Assembly: GCA_035301485.1 (NCBI GenBank)
Contig: DATGUF010000017.1
Location: 1-64,000 of the forward strand
Source: CALEAR01 sp035301485
GTDB lineage: Bacteria > Pseudomonadota > Gammaproteobacteria > Pseudomonadales > Alcanivoracaceae
Length of the DNA: 64,000 nucleotides
Direction: 5' to 3'
A program made the position numbers and the translations under genes. The notes below the pieces were generated by a model that saw only the letters and a list, made by a program, of their open reading frames with translations, made no database searches and was not told the DNA's origin. This document shows positions 51,589 to 60,512 of this stretch, in pieces. The stretch's first letter is position 1; each line of letters starts with the position of its first letter.

Positions 51589-52632
51589 TTATTCAGCTGG
51601 GTTTCTCACAATATCCGATTTATAGATGGGTAAGTAAGATTCCATTACTAACCCGTAAGACACCTTCTCAAACACATGGAAGAGTACAATTAAGCCGGAT
51701 TTAGTATCGGGCAAACGCACCACTTCTGCGCGCTGTGGGTCGCGAACATGCTCACCCCTGTGATAGGTTTCTAACACATTACCTACCTTCAGCCCTTCAC
51801 GTGCACCGCGGTTAATCACCACTACATCGTGGCGAGCAACACTGGTTAAGCGTCCGAAAAGACGAATAATTTCACCTTCAATCTTTGTTTCCGGTGCCCG
51901 CGGATATAAACCAGCGGTTAGTTCGCTTGGCGGGGTAACGAATAACTTATCCCCAGCTCGCACTTCCTCTTCTGATTTTTTCACTTGCATCGACACTATG
52001 TCTTGGCTTTCGCTTTGCACCTGTGCTTCACCAATTTTGATGGCTTCATAGCCTAAAATCTCGTTGGTTTCTTCATCAATATAACGGTGGCCTACACGAT
52101 AAATGCCATAGGTATCAAATAAGTCTTCCCACAAGGTTTTTGGATCGCGCGCATGCACCACATCCTCTTGCCCAAAAATAACGCGTCTATTTTGGCCACC
52201 AAGAATATAAGGGGCATCTTCAATTTCCTGCGCCGTTAGTACTTGGGCTTCTTTGAGGAAACTTTGAATGACATCCATTGGAATGGTAGAAATAGGCTCG
52301 CCGAGATCTTCAATGCGCACAGATGGGCTAAGCTTGACTGGGCCACCACCATTAACAACGATTTGTGGCCTACCATCTATATAGCGCAGGGAAATGCGAT
52401 CGCCTGGATAAATAAGGTGTGGGTTATGAATTTGCGTATTGCTGTACCATATCTCTGGCCAACGCCACGGCTGATTCAAGAACATGGCCGAAATATCCCA
52501 TAGGGTATCGCCAATTTTGACGTAGTATTCGTCTGGGTAGTCTTCCTTAACAGACACATTTGCAAAGGCCACCCCGAGAGTTGCTGCCCAAAAAACACTA
52601 GCCATCAAAACCCGTAGGATTTTTCTTAGCAT
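51589..52632 (-). CDS. Exported LysM-domain protein
   Basis: A 347-residue secreted protein with a signal peptide (about 1-24, ending GVAFA) and one N-terminal LysM peptidoglycan-binding motif (YYVKIGDTLWDISAMFL to NPHLIYPGDRISL, about 42-82). The remaining two-thirds is beta-rich with no known enzyme signature; family members such as PA0020 lie beside dprA. Divergent from def with a 179-base gap. Confidence 0.9.
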   Translation of the reverse strand: MLRKILRVLMASVFWAATLGVAFANVSVKEDYPDEYYVKIGDTLWDISAMFLNQPWRWPEIWYSNTQIHNPHLIYPGDRISLRYIDGRPQIVVNGGGPVKLSPSVRIEDLGEPISTIPMDVIQSFLKEAQVLTAQEIEDAPYILGGQNRRVIFGQEDVVHARDPKTLWEDLFDTYGIYRVGHRYIDEETNEILGYEAIKIGEAQVQSESQDIVSMQVKKSEEEVRAGDKLFVTPPSELTAGLYPRAPETKIEGEIIRLFGRLTSVARHDVVVINRGAREGLKVGNVLETYHRGEHVRDPQRAEVVRLPDTKSGLIVLFHVFEKVSYGLVMESYLPIYKSDIVRNPAE

Positions 52633-52811
52633 TGCCGCCTTCCTTTTTCGTTTTTTTTAATTGGCACCATTGAGGCACCGCTTTCACACACAAAGTAGTA
52701 TTATACACCCTTGTTTAGCCTCAATACCTATTACAAGATGTACCGATACTAGCAAGCTAGCATAAAATACCACAACTATATGAGACGTCATTTACTTTTG
52801 GAATTATATTC

Positions 52812-53318
52812 ATGGCCATATTAGATATTTTAGAGTTTCCTGATCCACGTTTACGTACAGTGGCCGAACCAGTAAAAACATTCGATGAGGCACTACACAC
52901 TTTAATCGATGACATGATTGAAACCATGTATCACGCCAAAGGAATTGGCCTTGCCGCATCGCAAGTGAATGTTCACCAACGCATCCTTGTGATTGATGTA
53001 TCTGAGGATCAAGATACGCCACTGGTTTTTATTAACCCTGAAATCACACCCTTAACTGAAGAACTAGACTCTTACGAGGAAGGTTGTTTATCTGTGCCTG
53101 GTTTTTACGAGAAAGTTGAAAGGCCAGAGCGCGTTCACGTTAAAGCACTAGATAAAAACGGTGAGCCTTTCGAAATGGAGTGCGAAGGGCTGCTTGCCAC
53201 CTGCATCCAACACGAGGTGGACCATTTGGATGGTAAATTGTTTGTAGACCACATTTCCCGTTTAAAACGTAACCGTATTCGTAAGCGCATTGAAAAACAG
53301 CAACGTCAAAACGCTTAA
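52812..53318 (+). CDS. def: Peptide deformylase
   Basis: Removes the formyl group from N-terminal formyl-methionine of nascent proteins. The 168 residues show the three type I motifs: GIGLAASQ, EGCLSVPG and HEVDHLDG, supplying the metal-binding Cys and two His plus catalytic Glu. First gene of the def-fmt-rsmB-trkA-trkH run, 16 bases from fmt. Confidence 0.98.
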   Translation: MAILDILEFPDPRLRTVAEPVKTFDEALHTLIDDMIETMYHAKGIGLAASQVNVHQRILVIDVSEDQDTPLVFINPEITPLTEELDSYEEGCLSVPGFYEKVERPERVHVKALDKNGEPFEMECEGLLATCIQHEVDHLDGKLFVDHISRLKRNRIRKRIEKQQRQNA

Positions 53319-53334
53319 TTTTTAGGAGTTTTCT

Positions 53335-54279
53335 TTGTCTTCTCTACGTATTGTTTTCGCAGGCACCCCTGATTTCGCAGCATTAAGCCTTTCTGCTTTA
53401 TTGGCGAGCCAACATGATGTTATTAAAGTGATCACCCAGCCCGACCGCCCTGCAGGGCGCGGTAAAAAAGTGGTGTTCAACGATACTAAGCAACTAGCAT
53501 TGGAACACGGCATCCCTGTTTGGCAACCACAAAACCTGCGCGAACCCAGCGTAGTAGAGCAACTCGCTGCACTGCAACCAGATGTGTTAGTAGTGGTGGC
53601 CTATGGTGTTATCATTCCCGCAGAAGTGTTAGCCATCCCCAAATATGGTTGCCTTAACGTTCATGGCTCCCTCTTACCACGTTGGCGTGGTGCCGCGCCT
53701 ATTCATCGAGCTATTGCCGCCGGCGACAACGAGACAGGCGCCACTATTATGCTGATGGATGAAGGCTTAGATACAGGCCCTATGTTGCACAAAACCGTTA
53801 CGCCTATACATGCCGACGACACAGGCGGCAGTTTATACCAACGCGTGGCACAGCAAGGTGCAGCAGCGTTAGTAGAAGTGTTAGACGAACTTCCGGCTTT
53901 TCTAGCTCAGCAAAGCGTGCAAAACGATGAGGAAGCCACTTACGCCCATAAACTTACCAAAGCAGAAGGGGCGTTAGATTGGCATAAGAGTGCCGCCGAA
54001 CTAGAGCGCCAAGTACGTGCTTTTAACCCTTGGCCAGTGGCTTGGGCTGAACACAACGGCCAAACCCTTCGTATTTGGCAGGCCACTAAAGCCCAAGGGC
54101 AGGGTAAAGCAGGCGAGATTATCTCGGTTAGCCCAGAGGGCATCGAAGTAGCTTGTGGTGATAACAGCTTACTCATTACACGATTACAACTTCCCGGCAA
54201 ACGCCAGTTAAGCGCACAAGAAGTGATCAACGGCCATGCTGAGCTGTTCACCGTAGGGCAAGTTTTTCATGGGGCTTAA
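53335..54279 (+). CDS. fmt: Methionyl-tRNA formyltransferase
   Basis: Formylates initiator Met-tRNA with 10-formyl-tetrahydrofolate. The 314 residues hold the formyltransferase domain (IVFAGTPDFAALSLSALL, VTQPDRPAGRGKK, the catalytic NVHGSLLPRWRGAAPIHRAI (in parts) and DTGPML) and the C-terminal OB-fold (RAFNPWPVAWAEHNGQ). The start is TTG at 53335, preceded by AGGAG. Overlaps rsmB by 11 bases, indicating translational coupling. Confidence 0.97.
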   Translation: MSSLRIVFAGTPDFAALSLSALLASQHDVIKVITQPDRPAGRGKKVVFNDTKQLALEHGIPVWQPQNLREPSVVEQLAALQPDVLVVVAYGVIIPAEVLAIPKYGCLNVHGSLLPRWRGAAPIHRAIAAGDNETGATIMLMDEGLDTGPMLHKTVTPIHADDTGGSLYQRVAQQGAAALVEVLDELPAFLAQQSVQNDEEATYAHKLTKAEGALDWHKSAAELERQVRAFNPWPVAWAEHNGQTLRIWQATKAQGQGKAGEIISVSPEGIEVACGDNSLLITRLQLPGKRQLSAQEVINGHAELFTVGQVFHGA

Positions 54280-55579
54280 TCCGCGCCTTAGCGCCGTTCA
54301 AGCATTGGCACGCGTATTGCCAGCAAAAGGTAATGGCATCAGTTTAAGAGCTGCGGTAGAACAACAGCGGCAGCGCCTTCATAGCGCACAAGAAAAAGGG
54401 CTTATGGCAGACCTTTGCTTCGGTGTTTGCCGCCACTATGACTTACTTAATCACTGGTTGCAGGCGCACTTAAACACCCCCATCAAGCCTAAAGCATGGC
54501 CTATTCACCTCACCTTGTTAGCGGGTATTTATGAGTTATGGTTCACAAATAGGCCCGCTCACGCGATAGTAAGCACTTACCCCGACTTATGCCGGCAGCA
54601 GCGAGCAAAATGGGCCACGGGCCTTACTAATGCGCTTCTGCGTAAAGCCTCGCAAACTGATGTTGCCACTTGGCGCAGCAGCCTTATTCCGCAAATAAAC
54701 TACTCCATACCAGGTTGGTTATGGCAGCAATGGCGCCGCCAGTGGGGTGAAAAGCAAGCACTCACTATCGCTCAAGCCAGCAACACACAAGCGCCACTAA
54801 CATTAAGGTTCAATCCTTTACGCCACAATATCACTAGCGCACTCACGGCCTTAGAAAACGCTGGCCTAGACGCCTCTCAGGGTGCTGTTTCACCCCAAGC
54901 GATTTACCTACACGATGCTATTAACGTGGAACGTATTCCAGGTTTCACAGAAGGGGATTTCTCGGTTCAAGACGAGGCCGCACAACTGCCGGTACAACTG
55001 CTCGAAGCACCTGCTAATGGCCGCCTCTTAGATGCCTGCGCAGCACCAGGTGGTAAAACTAGCCAAATAGCTGAGCTTTTTCCACAGGCTGCTTTAACTG
55101 CCATTGATAGTGAATCTAACCGTTTACCACGCATTCAAGAGAATTTAACGCGCCTCAATGCACAAGCTACTATTTTGTGTGCCGATGCAAGCACCCCCTC
55201 TGCTTGGCATCAAGGGCCTCTTTACGATGCTATTTTGCTCGATGCTCCCTGCTCAGCCACCGGCATTTTGCGCCGCCAACCAGATGTGAAATGGCACCGC
55301 CGCCCCACTGATATTGATGCCTTAGTGACGTTACAGGAAAACATCCTCAATGCCTTATGGCCTTTGTTAGCGCCTGGCGGGGTTCTGGTTTACGCCACTT
55401 GTTCTATTTTAAAACAAGAAAACGAACATCAAATTCAGCGTTTCCTTGACCAGCATCCAGAGGCACAGGAAGATACGCCCATACAGTACAACCTAGCGGG
55501 CGCATCAGTAGGAGCGCAATTATTGCCGCAAGCAGGGCAACATGATGGCTTTTACTTAGCCCGTCTTCGCAAGCCATAA
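54269..55579 (+). CDS. rsmB: 16S rRNA m5C967 methyltransferase
   Basis: Methylates C967 of 16S rRNA with SAM. The 436 residues comprise an N-terminal NusB-like RNA-binding domain (about 1-145) and a C-terminal NOL1/NOP2/Sun methyltransferase: ACAAPGGKTSQIAELF (SAM binding), LLDAPCSATGILRRQPDVKW (catalytic Cys), and the second Cys in VYATCSILKQENEHQI. Order fmt-rsmB-trkA is strongly conserved. Confidence 0.96.
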   Translation: MGLNPRLSAVQALARVLPAKGNGISLRAAVEQQRQRLHSAQEKGLMADLCFGVCRHYDLLNHWLQAHLNTPIKPKAWPIHLTLLAGIYELWFTNRPAHAIVSTYPDLCRQQRAKWATGLTNALLRKASQTDVATWRSSLIPQINYSIPGWLWQQWRRQWGEKQALTIAQASNTQAPLTLRFNPLRHNITSALTALENAGLDASQGAVSPQAIYLHDAINVERIPGFTEGDFSVQDEAAQLPVQLLEAPANGRLLDACAAPGGKTSQIAELFPQAALTAIDSESNRLPRIQENLTRLNAQATILCADASTPSAWHQGPLYDAILLDAPCSATGILRRQPDVKWHRRPTDIDALVTLQENILNALWPLLAPGGVLVYATCSILKQENEHQIQRFLDQHPEAQEDTPIQYNLAGASVGAQLLPQAGQHDGFYLARLRKP

Positions 55580-55593
55580 CAACGAGCACAACT

Positions 55594-56967
55594 GTGAAAA
55601 TAATTATTTTAGGCGCGGGGCAGGTAGGTTCAGCAGTGGCTGAGAACCTCTCCAGTGAAAAAAATGACATCACTGTTATTGATCAAAACCCACAGTTATT
55701 GCGTGAATTGAGCGATCGCTTTGATATTGGCACCGTCACCGGCCATGGCTCACACCCTAGTGTTTTAGCTGAAGCAGGGGCTGAAGACGCCGACATGCTA
55801 ATTGCTGTTACCAATAGCGATGAAGTAAACATGATCGCCTGCCAAGTGGTGCACACGCTCTTTCGAACCCCCACCAAAATAGCGCGTATTCGATCATCGC
55901 AATATAGCCGCTATAAAGATCTTTTCGATAACAAAGCCATTCCCATCGATGTCATCATTAGCCCAGAGCAGCTCGTTACCAATTATATCCATCGCTTAGT
56001 AGGCTACCCTGGCGCCTTGCAGGTGGTAAATTTTGCCGGTGGCAAGGTTCAGCTAGTAGCAGTAAAGGCCTTCCATGGTGGGCCTTTAATTGGGCGCCGC
56101 TTAAGTGAATTAAAACAACACATGCCTAGTGTTGATACACGAGTGGCCGCTATTTATCGCCGCAACCGTGCCATCGTGCCCACTGGCCACACCATTATTG
56201 AAGTGGATGATGAAATTTTCTTCATCGCGGCTAAAAACCACATTCGCGCGGTGATGAGTGAATTAGGCCGGTTAGAAACCCACTACAAACGCATCATCAT
56301 TGCAGGCGGTGGCAACGTAGGATATCGCTTGGCGTTAGAATTGGAGAAGCGTTACACCGTAAAAGTAATTGAGCACTCCGCTGAACGCGCAGTATGGTTA
56401 TCTGAAAATCTTTCTCGTGCGTTAGTATTACAAAGCACCGCCACAGACAGAGAACATTTACTCCGCGCTAATATTGAAAACACCGATGTTTTTATTGCGC
56501 TGACCAACGATGATGAAGCCAACGTGATGTCTTCTTTGCTCGCCAAACGGCTCGGTGCAAGGAAAGTAATGACACTGATTGCTAACCCCGCCTATGTGGA
56601 TTTAGTGCAAGGCCACGATATCGACATCGCTATTTCGCCACAACAAGCCACCATTGGCCAACTGCTCACACACGTACGCCGCGGCGACATAGTTAGTGTG
56701 CACTCACTTAGGCGCGGAGCTGCAGAAGCCATAGAGGCCGTAGCCCATGGCGACAAACGAAGCTCTAAAGTGGTGGGCCGCCGCATTGATGCCATCGACC
56801 TTCCCGAAGGCACCACTATTGGCGCTATAGTGAGAGATGGCGAAGTAATTATTAGCCAAGGCAACATCACGATTTTATCAGGCGATAGAGTTATCTTGTT
56901 TGTGGTGGATAAGCGCCACATCGAAAATGTGGAAAAACTCTTCCAAGTAAGCGCCACCTTCCTGTAG
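55594..56967 (+). CDS. trkA: Trk K+ uptake regulatory NAD-binding protein
   Basis: Peripheral cytoplasmic protein that gates the Trk potassium uptake system according to bound NAD(H). The 457 residues form two repeated RCK units: IIILGAGQVGSAVAENLS at the start, a second GGGNVGYRLALELEKRY at about 230, each followed by an RCK_C (TrkA-C) domain. Starts at GTG 55594. The trkH channel gene follows after 13 bases. Confidence 0.96.
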   Translation: MKIIILGAGQVGSAVAENLSSEKNDITVIDQNPQLLRELSDRFDIGTVTGHGSHPSVLAEAGAEDADMLIAVTNSDEVNMIACQVVHTLFRTPTKIARIRSSQYSRYKDLFDNKAIPIDVIISPEQLVTNYIHRLVGYPGALQVVNFAGGKVQLVAVKAFHGGPLIGRRLSELKQHMPSVDTRVAAIYRRNRAIVPTGHTIIEVDDEIFFIAAKNHIRAVMSELGRLETHYKRIIIAGGGNVGYRLALELEKRYTVKVIEHSAERAVWLSENLSRALVLQSTATDREHLLRANIENTDVFIALTNDDEANVMSSLLAKRLGARKVMTLIANPAYVDLVQGHDIDIAISPQQATIGQLLTHVRRGDIVSVHSLRRGAAEAIEAVAHGDKRSSKVVGRRIDAIDLPEGTTIGAIVRDGEVIISQGNITILSGDRVILFVVDKRHIENVEKLFQVSATFL

Positions 56968-56980
56968 GGATGAACTGACT

Positions 56981-58435
56981 ATGCACTACGCATTGATCAC
57001 CAAAACGCTAGGCGTGCTTCTGATGATTTTCAGCTTCACCATGGCGCCCCCAGCATTGTTAGCTTGGTACTATGAAGATGGTGGTGAACTACCTTTTGCC
57101 AGTGCTTTCGCTGTTATTTTTTTACTCGGGCTCGCCCTTTGGCTACCCGTTTGGAACCGACGAGGAGAGCTCAGAACGCGTGATGGCTTTTTGATTGTGA
57201 CGCTGTTTTGGGCTGTTTTGGGTTCTATTGGCTCGTTGCCCTTTATTTTGAACCCCGACCTCCACATCTCAGTTACCGATGCTGTATTCGAATCTATCTC
57301 TGGTATCACCACCACCGGAGGCACCATTCTTACAGGGTTAGATACACTTCCTCCTTCCTTATTATTTTATCGCCAGCAGCTGCAGTGGCTTGGCGGCATG
57401 GGAATCATTGTTTTAGCCATCGCCATTTTACCGCTGCTTGGGGTAGGGGGGATGCAACTTTATCGTGCCGAAATGCCGGGCCCTATGAAGGAATCTAAAC
57501 TCACTCCACGCATTGCAGAAACAGCAAAAACCCTCTGGTTTATTTATGTGCTATTCACCGTTTTATGTGCTTTGTTTTACCGCTGGGCAGGGATGACGTG
57601 GTTTGATGCGGTGGGGCACAGTTTTAGCACTGTAGCCACTGGTGGTTTTTCCACCCACGACGATAGCATGGCTTATTTTGATAGCACGCTGATCAATATG
57701 ATTGGTGCTACTTTCATCTTTTTAGGGTCTGTCAGCTTTGCTCTTCACTTCGCAGTATTTCGCGGACGCAGTATTGGTGAATATGTACGCGACCCTGAAT
57801 TCCGTAGTTTTGTTACTTTATTAATGGGCTATGTATTAGTACTAACCATTGGTTTAAGCGCGTACAACGTGTACCAAGGTAACCCTAGCGCAACACTGAG
57901 CCATTCCATTTTCCAAGCTTTATCTTTCAGTAGCAGCACTGGGTTTGTGAGTACCGACACTAGTTTATGGCCCAGTTTTCTTCCTTACTTCCTCGTGTTA
58001 ACCAGTTTTATTGGTGGCTGTGCAGGTTCCACCAGTGGTGGCATTAAAGTAATTCGTGTGGCGCTTTTTTTCCGCCAAAGCTTTCGCGAGCTTAAACAAC
58101 TTATTTACCCTAGCGCTGTTTTTTCAGTGCAATTTGGCAGCCGCGCCGTGAGCAGCACCGTCATGCAAGCCGTGTGGGGCTTCATTGGTATTTATATTAT
58201 GCTCGCCGTTTTATTCACCATGCTGTTTATGGCCACAGGGTTAGATTTCGGCACAGCCTTTGCGAGCACAGCAGCATCGCTAAACAATTTAGGCCAAGGT
58301 ATTGATGGGGTGGCTGATGGATACAGCCACTTGAGCAATACAGCAAAATGGATGATGTGCTTAGGCATGCTGCTTGGCCGTCTTGAAATATTTACCTTAC
58401 TGGTTCTCTTCACCCCACTTTTTTGGCGCCAATAA
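56981..58435 (+). CDS. trkH: Trk-type K+ uptake channel subunit
   Basis: Membrane subunit of the potassium uptake system. The 484 residues have roughly ten to twelve transmembrane helices with four pore-loop repeats marked by Gly residues (SISGITTTGGTI, STVATGGFSTHDDS, SSSTGFVSTD and NNLGQGIDG), the known TrkH/KtrB selectivity-filter pattern. The GGIKVIR stretch is part of the intramembrane loop. Cotranscribed with trkA; ends at a hairpin shared with alkB. Confidence 0.95.
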   Translation: MHYALITKTLGVLLMIFSFTMAPPALLAWYYEDGGELPFASAFAVIFLLGLALWLPVWNRRGELRTRDGFLIVTLFWAVLGSIGSLPFILNPDLHISVTDAVFESISGITTTGGTILTGLDTLPPSLLFYRQQLQWLGGMGIIVLAIAILPLLGVGGMQLYRAEMPGPMKESKLTPRIAETAKTLWFIYVLFTVLCALFYRWAGMTWFDAVGHSFSTVATGGFSTHDDSMAYFDSTLINMIGATFIFLGSVSFALHFAVFRGRSIGEYVRDPEFRSFVTLLMGYVLVLTIGLSAYNVYQGNPSATLSHSIFQALSFSSSTGFVSTDTSLWPSFLPYFLVLTSFIGGCAGSTSGGIKVIRVALFFRQSFRELKQLIYPSAVFSVQFGSRAVSSTVMQAVWGFIGIYIMLAVLFTMLFMATGLDFGTAFASTAASLNNLGQGIDGVADGYSHLSNTAKWMMCLGMLLGRLEIFTLLVLFTPLFWRQ

Positions 58436-58436
58436 A

Positions 58437-58463
58437 AAAGCCAGCTCATATTGAACTGGCTTT
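58437..58463. terminator. Bidirectional terminator between trkH and alkB
   Basis: AAAGCCAG (58437-58444) pairs with CTGGCTTT (58456-58463), with an inner TCA/TGA extension across a single mismatch. It lies between convergent trkH and alkB, and the A- and T-rich stem ends can serve either strand. Confidence 0.7.
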
Positions 58464-58482
58464 ACTGTGCTGTTAAAAGCGA

Positions 58483-59640
58483 TTAGCTAGCAGTTGAAGT
58501 AATGTTGTTCACCCGCTTGTTATCCCGAAACAACTGATCCATTTCATTTTCGTAATAAGCCTCCACTAAGGGGTTCACCACTTTCTTCCATAAAGGCGGG
58601 AAGAGGGCCAATACATACATGGCAGCATAACCTGCCGGTAGTTGCGGGCTTTCATCGTAATGACGTAGCACTTGGTAGCGGCGCTTCGCATAAGCATGGT
58701 GGTCACTATGGCGTTGCAATTGGAACAACGCGATATTGGTTAGAAAATAGTTTGAGTTCCAACTATGCGCTGGAGTAACGCGCTCATAACGCCCGTTTTC
58801 CAGTACACGACGGTGTAAGCCGTAATGCTCAATGTAATTAACTATCTCTAGTGTTAAAGCAGCCACTAAACTTTGCCCAAAGAAAAACAATACGCCTTGC
58901 CATCCCCATAAAACAAAGAAACTCACTGCTATGGCCGCTGTAATGCCGTACCACCAAATCAACTCATTTTGAAAACTTAAGGGCTTTAATCCTTTTCTAC
59001 GTAAACGTTGATGTTCTAAGCGCCACGCATTCACAAAATTACGAGTAATGGCTCCCCACAAAAACGGGTAGAGAGATTGGTTATAACGCGCAGAAGAAGC
59101 ATCTTCAGGGGTAGAAACGTGCACATGATGCCCGCGAATGTGTTCTATCTTGAAACCAGCATACGAAACAGAGGCTAGCAACAATCCGCCCGTCCAGTTT
59201 TCTAAGCGGGGATCTTTATGTGTCATTTCATGGCCAAGATTAATAGCTATAATGCCACCTATGGTTCCTATAGAAACAATCCAACCTAACTTCCCAAACC
59301 AGTTATAATCATTACTCACAAACACCGAGCCACTGTAATACAATGCCCAAAACCATACTGGCGCCATTAACAAAGTAAATATTCGATATATTTTTTCTTC
59401 GTTTAATGCAGGCACTTCGGTTAATTCATCAGGATTACTAGGATCTTTTCCAACGATGAAATCAAGGATAGGAATAATGCCGAACACAACTAAATATATG
59501 GCCCATGCAGAGAAGTTTTGCCCTCCGTTAGAGCCCCAATTTGCAGTTATAGGTAGCAATGGAAGCAACGTCGCCCAAAAGACGAGATACCCCCATTTCT
59601 TTACTATCATTATTTTTTTTGGATCTACATTTTCAATCAT
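58483..59640 (-). CDS. alkB: Alkane 1-monooxygenase, membrane di-iron hydroxylase
   Basis: Hydroxylates the terminal carbon of medium-chain alkanes with O2 and rubredoxin-supplied electrons. The 385 residues have six predicted membrane helices and all histidine boxes: HEMTH (137-141), EHIRGHH (166-172), NYIEHYG (268-274) and LQRHSDHH (308-315), which distinguish AlkB from fatty-acid desaturases. Rubredoxin and its reductase are not in the window. Divergent from a GntR-type gene, an arrangement known for alkB2 of Alcanivorax borkumensis. Confidence 0.96.
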   Translation of the reverse strand: MIENVDPKKIMIVKKWGYLVFWATLLPLLPITANWGSNGGQNFSAWAIYLVVFGIIPILDFIVGKDPSNPDELTEVPALNEEKIYRIFTLLMAPVWFWALYYSGSVFVSNDYNWFGKLGWIVSIGTIGGIIAINLGHEMTHKDPRLENWTGGLLLASVSYAGFKIEHIRGHHVHVSTPEDASSARYNQSLYPFLWGAITRNFVNAWRLEHQRLRRKGLKPLSFQNELIWWYGITAAIAVSFFVLWGWQGVLFFFGQSLVAALTLEIVNYIEHYGLHRRVLENGRYERVTPAHSWNSNYFLTNIALFQLQRHSDHHAYAKRRYQVLRHYDESPQLPAGYAAMYVLALFPPLWKKVVNPLVEAYYENEMDQLFRDNKRVNNITSTAS

Positions 59641-59669
59641 GGTGCTCTCCTGTTATAAGCAACACCACC

Positions 59670-59725
59670 ACTGTTACATTGGATGATGTAAGTGTAACAG
59701 TATAAACAACCCCCTGAATTGTCAA
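59670..59725 (-). promoter_or_regulatory. alkB promoter and operator-like inverted repeat
   Basis: On the minus strand a perfect -35 TTGACA (59720-59725) and -10 TATACT (59699-59704), spacer 15, precede alkB. Overlapping the -10 and extending past the start point is an exact 9-base inverted repeat, ACTGTTACA (59670-59678) with TGTAACAGT (59693-59701). On the plus strand TTGTCA (59719-59724) and TACACT (59741-59746), spacer 16, could drive gntR from almost the same spot. This is the form expected of a repressor-controlled divergent promoter. Confidence 0.65.
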
Positions 59726-59793
59726 ACGATTCAAGTTATATACACTAGAAACAAGCCACTGTACTGCCAACTGATTAGGTCAAAAGAGCCAAG

Positions 59794-60471
59794 ATGAAAT
59801 TTTTAAGACACACTTCTCTCAGCGACCAAATCGCTGAATATATTACTGAAGAAATAGTTTTTAACCGCTTGTTACCCGGTGAAAAGCTAAACGAGCTAGC
59901 CCTATCAAAACAACTAAAAGTAAGCACTAACTCACTCAGAGAAGCCTTTAAAATAATGGAATCTAGATCCTTAGTGGTGATTAAGGCTAGAAGAGGAAGT
60001 TGGGTTTGCGGGGTAAGCGAAAAGGAAGCTGAAGAGCTTTACGATTTTGTTTTTTTACTTTTTTCTAAACTTGCAGCACGCGCAGCCACCAACTGGCAAG
60101 AAGGGGAGCTGGACGATTTGGTGGAAATGCTGCCACAGCTAACAGAGTGCCATGAACGTAATGATATAGCCGGCGCACATAAACTGGTGTTTCGTTTCAT
60201 TCCCAAAATGATGCGTTTTGCACGCAACGATTACATGGCTAAAACTATTCTTAGCTATATGCCTCTTTTAAAACGATATTCCTATATCGCACTGCAAGAG
60301 GAGAGGTCTGAATTTGCAGCCTCGCTAGCTACCTTCAACAACTTATTGGTTAATGTTTTAAAAAGAGATGCCGCAGCGGCAGAAGAGAAAATCCTTCAAT
60401 ATGGCCACAATCAATGCCAAATTGTGCTACGAGCACTCAAAAAGAGAATGGCAGAAACAGAAAAGGCGTGA
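59794..60471 (+). CDS. GntR family transcriptional regulator (FCD-type), divergent from alkB
   Basis: A 225-residue regulator with an N-terminal winged helix (about 8-70; LLPGEKLNELALSKQLKV, STNSLREAFKIMESRSL, wing RRGSW) and an all-helical FCD-like ligand domain (about 80-215). The metal-site residues of most FCD proteins are mostly lost: Ile136 stands where the first His belongs, Phe181 at the second; only His205 remains. Its divergent position suggests control of alkB, with an acyl or alkane-derived effector. The stop codon lies inside a terminator hairpin. Confidence 0.88.
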   Translation: MKFLRHTSLSDQIAEYITEEIVFNRLLPGEKLNELALSKQLKVSTNSLREAFKIMESRSLVVIKARRGSWVCGVSEKEAEELYDFVFLLFSKLAARAATNWQEGELDDLVEMLPQLTECHERNDIAGAHKLVFRFIPKMMRFARNDYMAKTILSYMPLLKRYSYIALQEERSEFAASLATFNNLLVNVLKRDAAAAEEKILQYGHNQCQIVLRALKKRMAETEKA

Positions 60472-60487
60472 TGCACTCACGCCTTTT
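60461..60487. terminator. Bidirectional terminator between gntR and acyl-CoA dehydrogenase
   Basis: AAAAGGCGTGA (60461-60471) pairs perfectly over 11 bases with TCACGCCTTTT (60477-60487), loop of five. It overlaps the last codons and stop of gntR and faces the convergent dehydrogenase gene. Confidence 0.88.
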
Positions 60488-60512
60488 CTTACTTTATAAC
60501 CTACAGCTAGTA

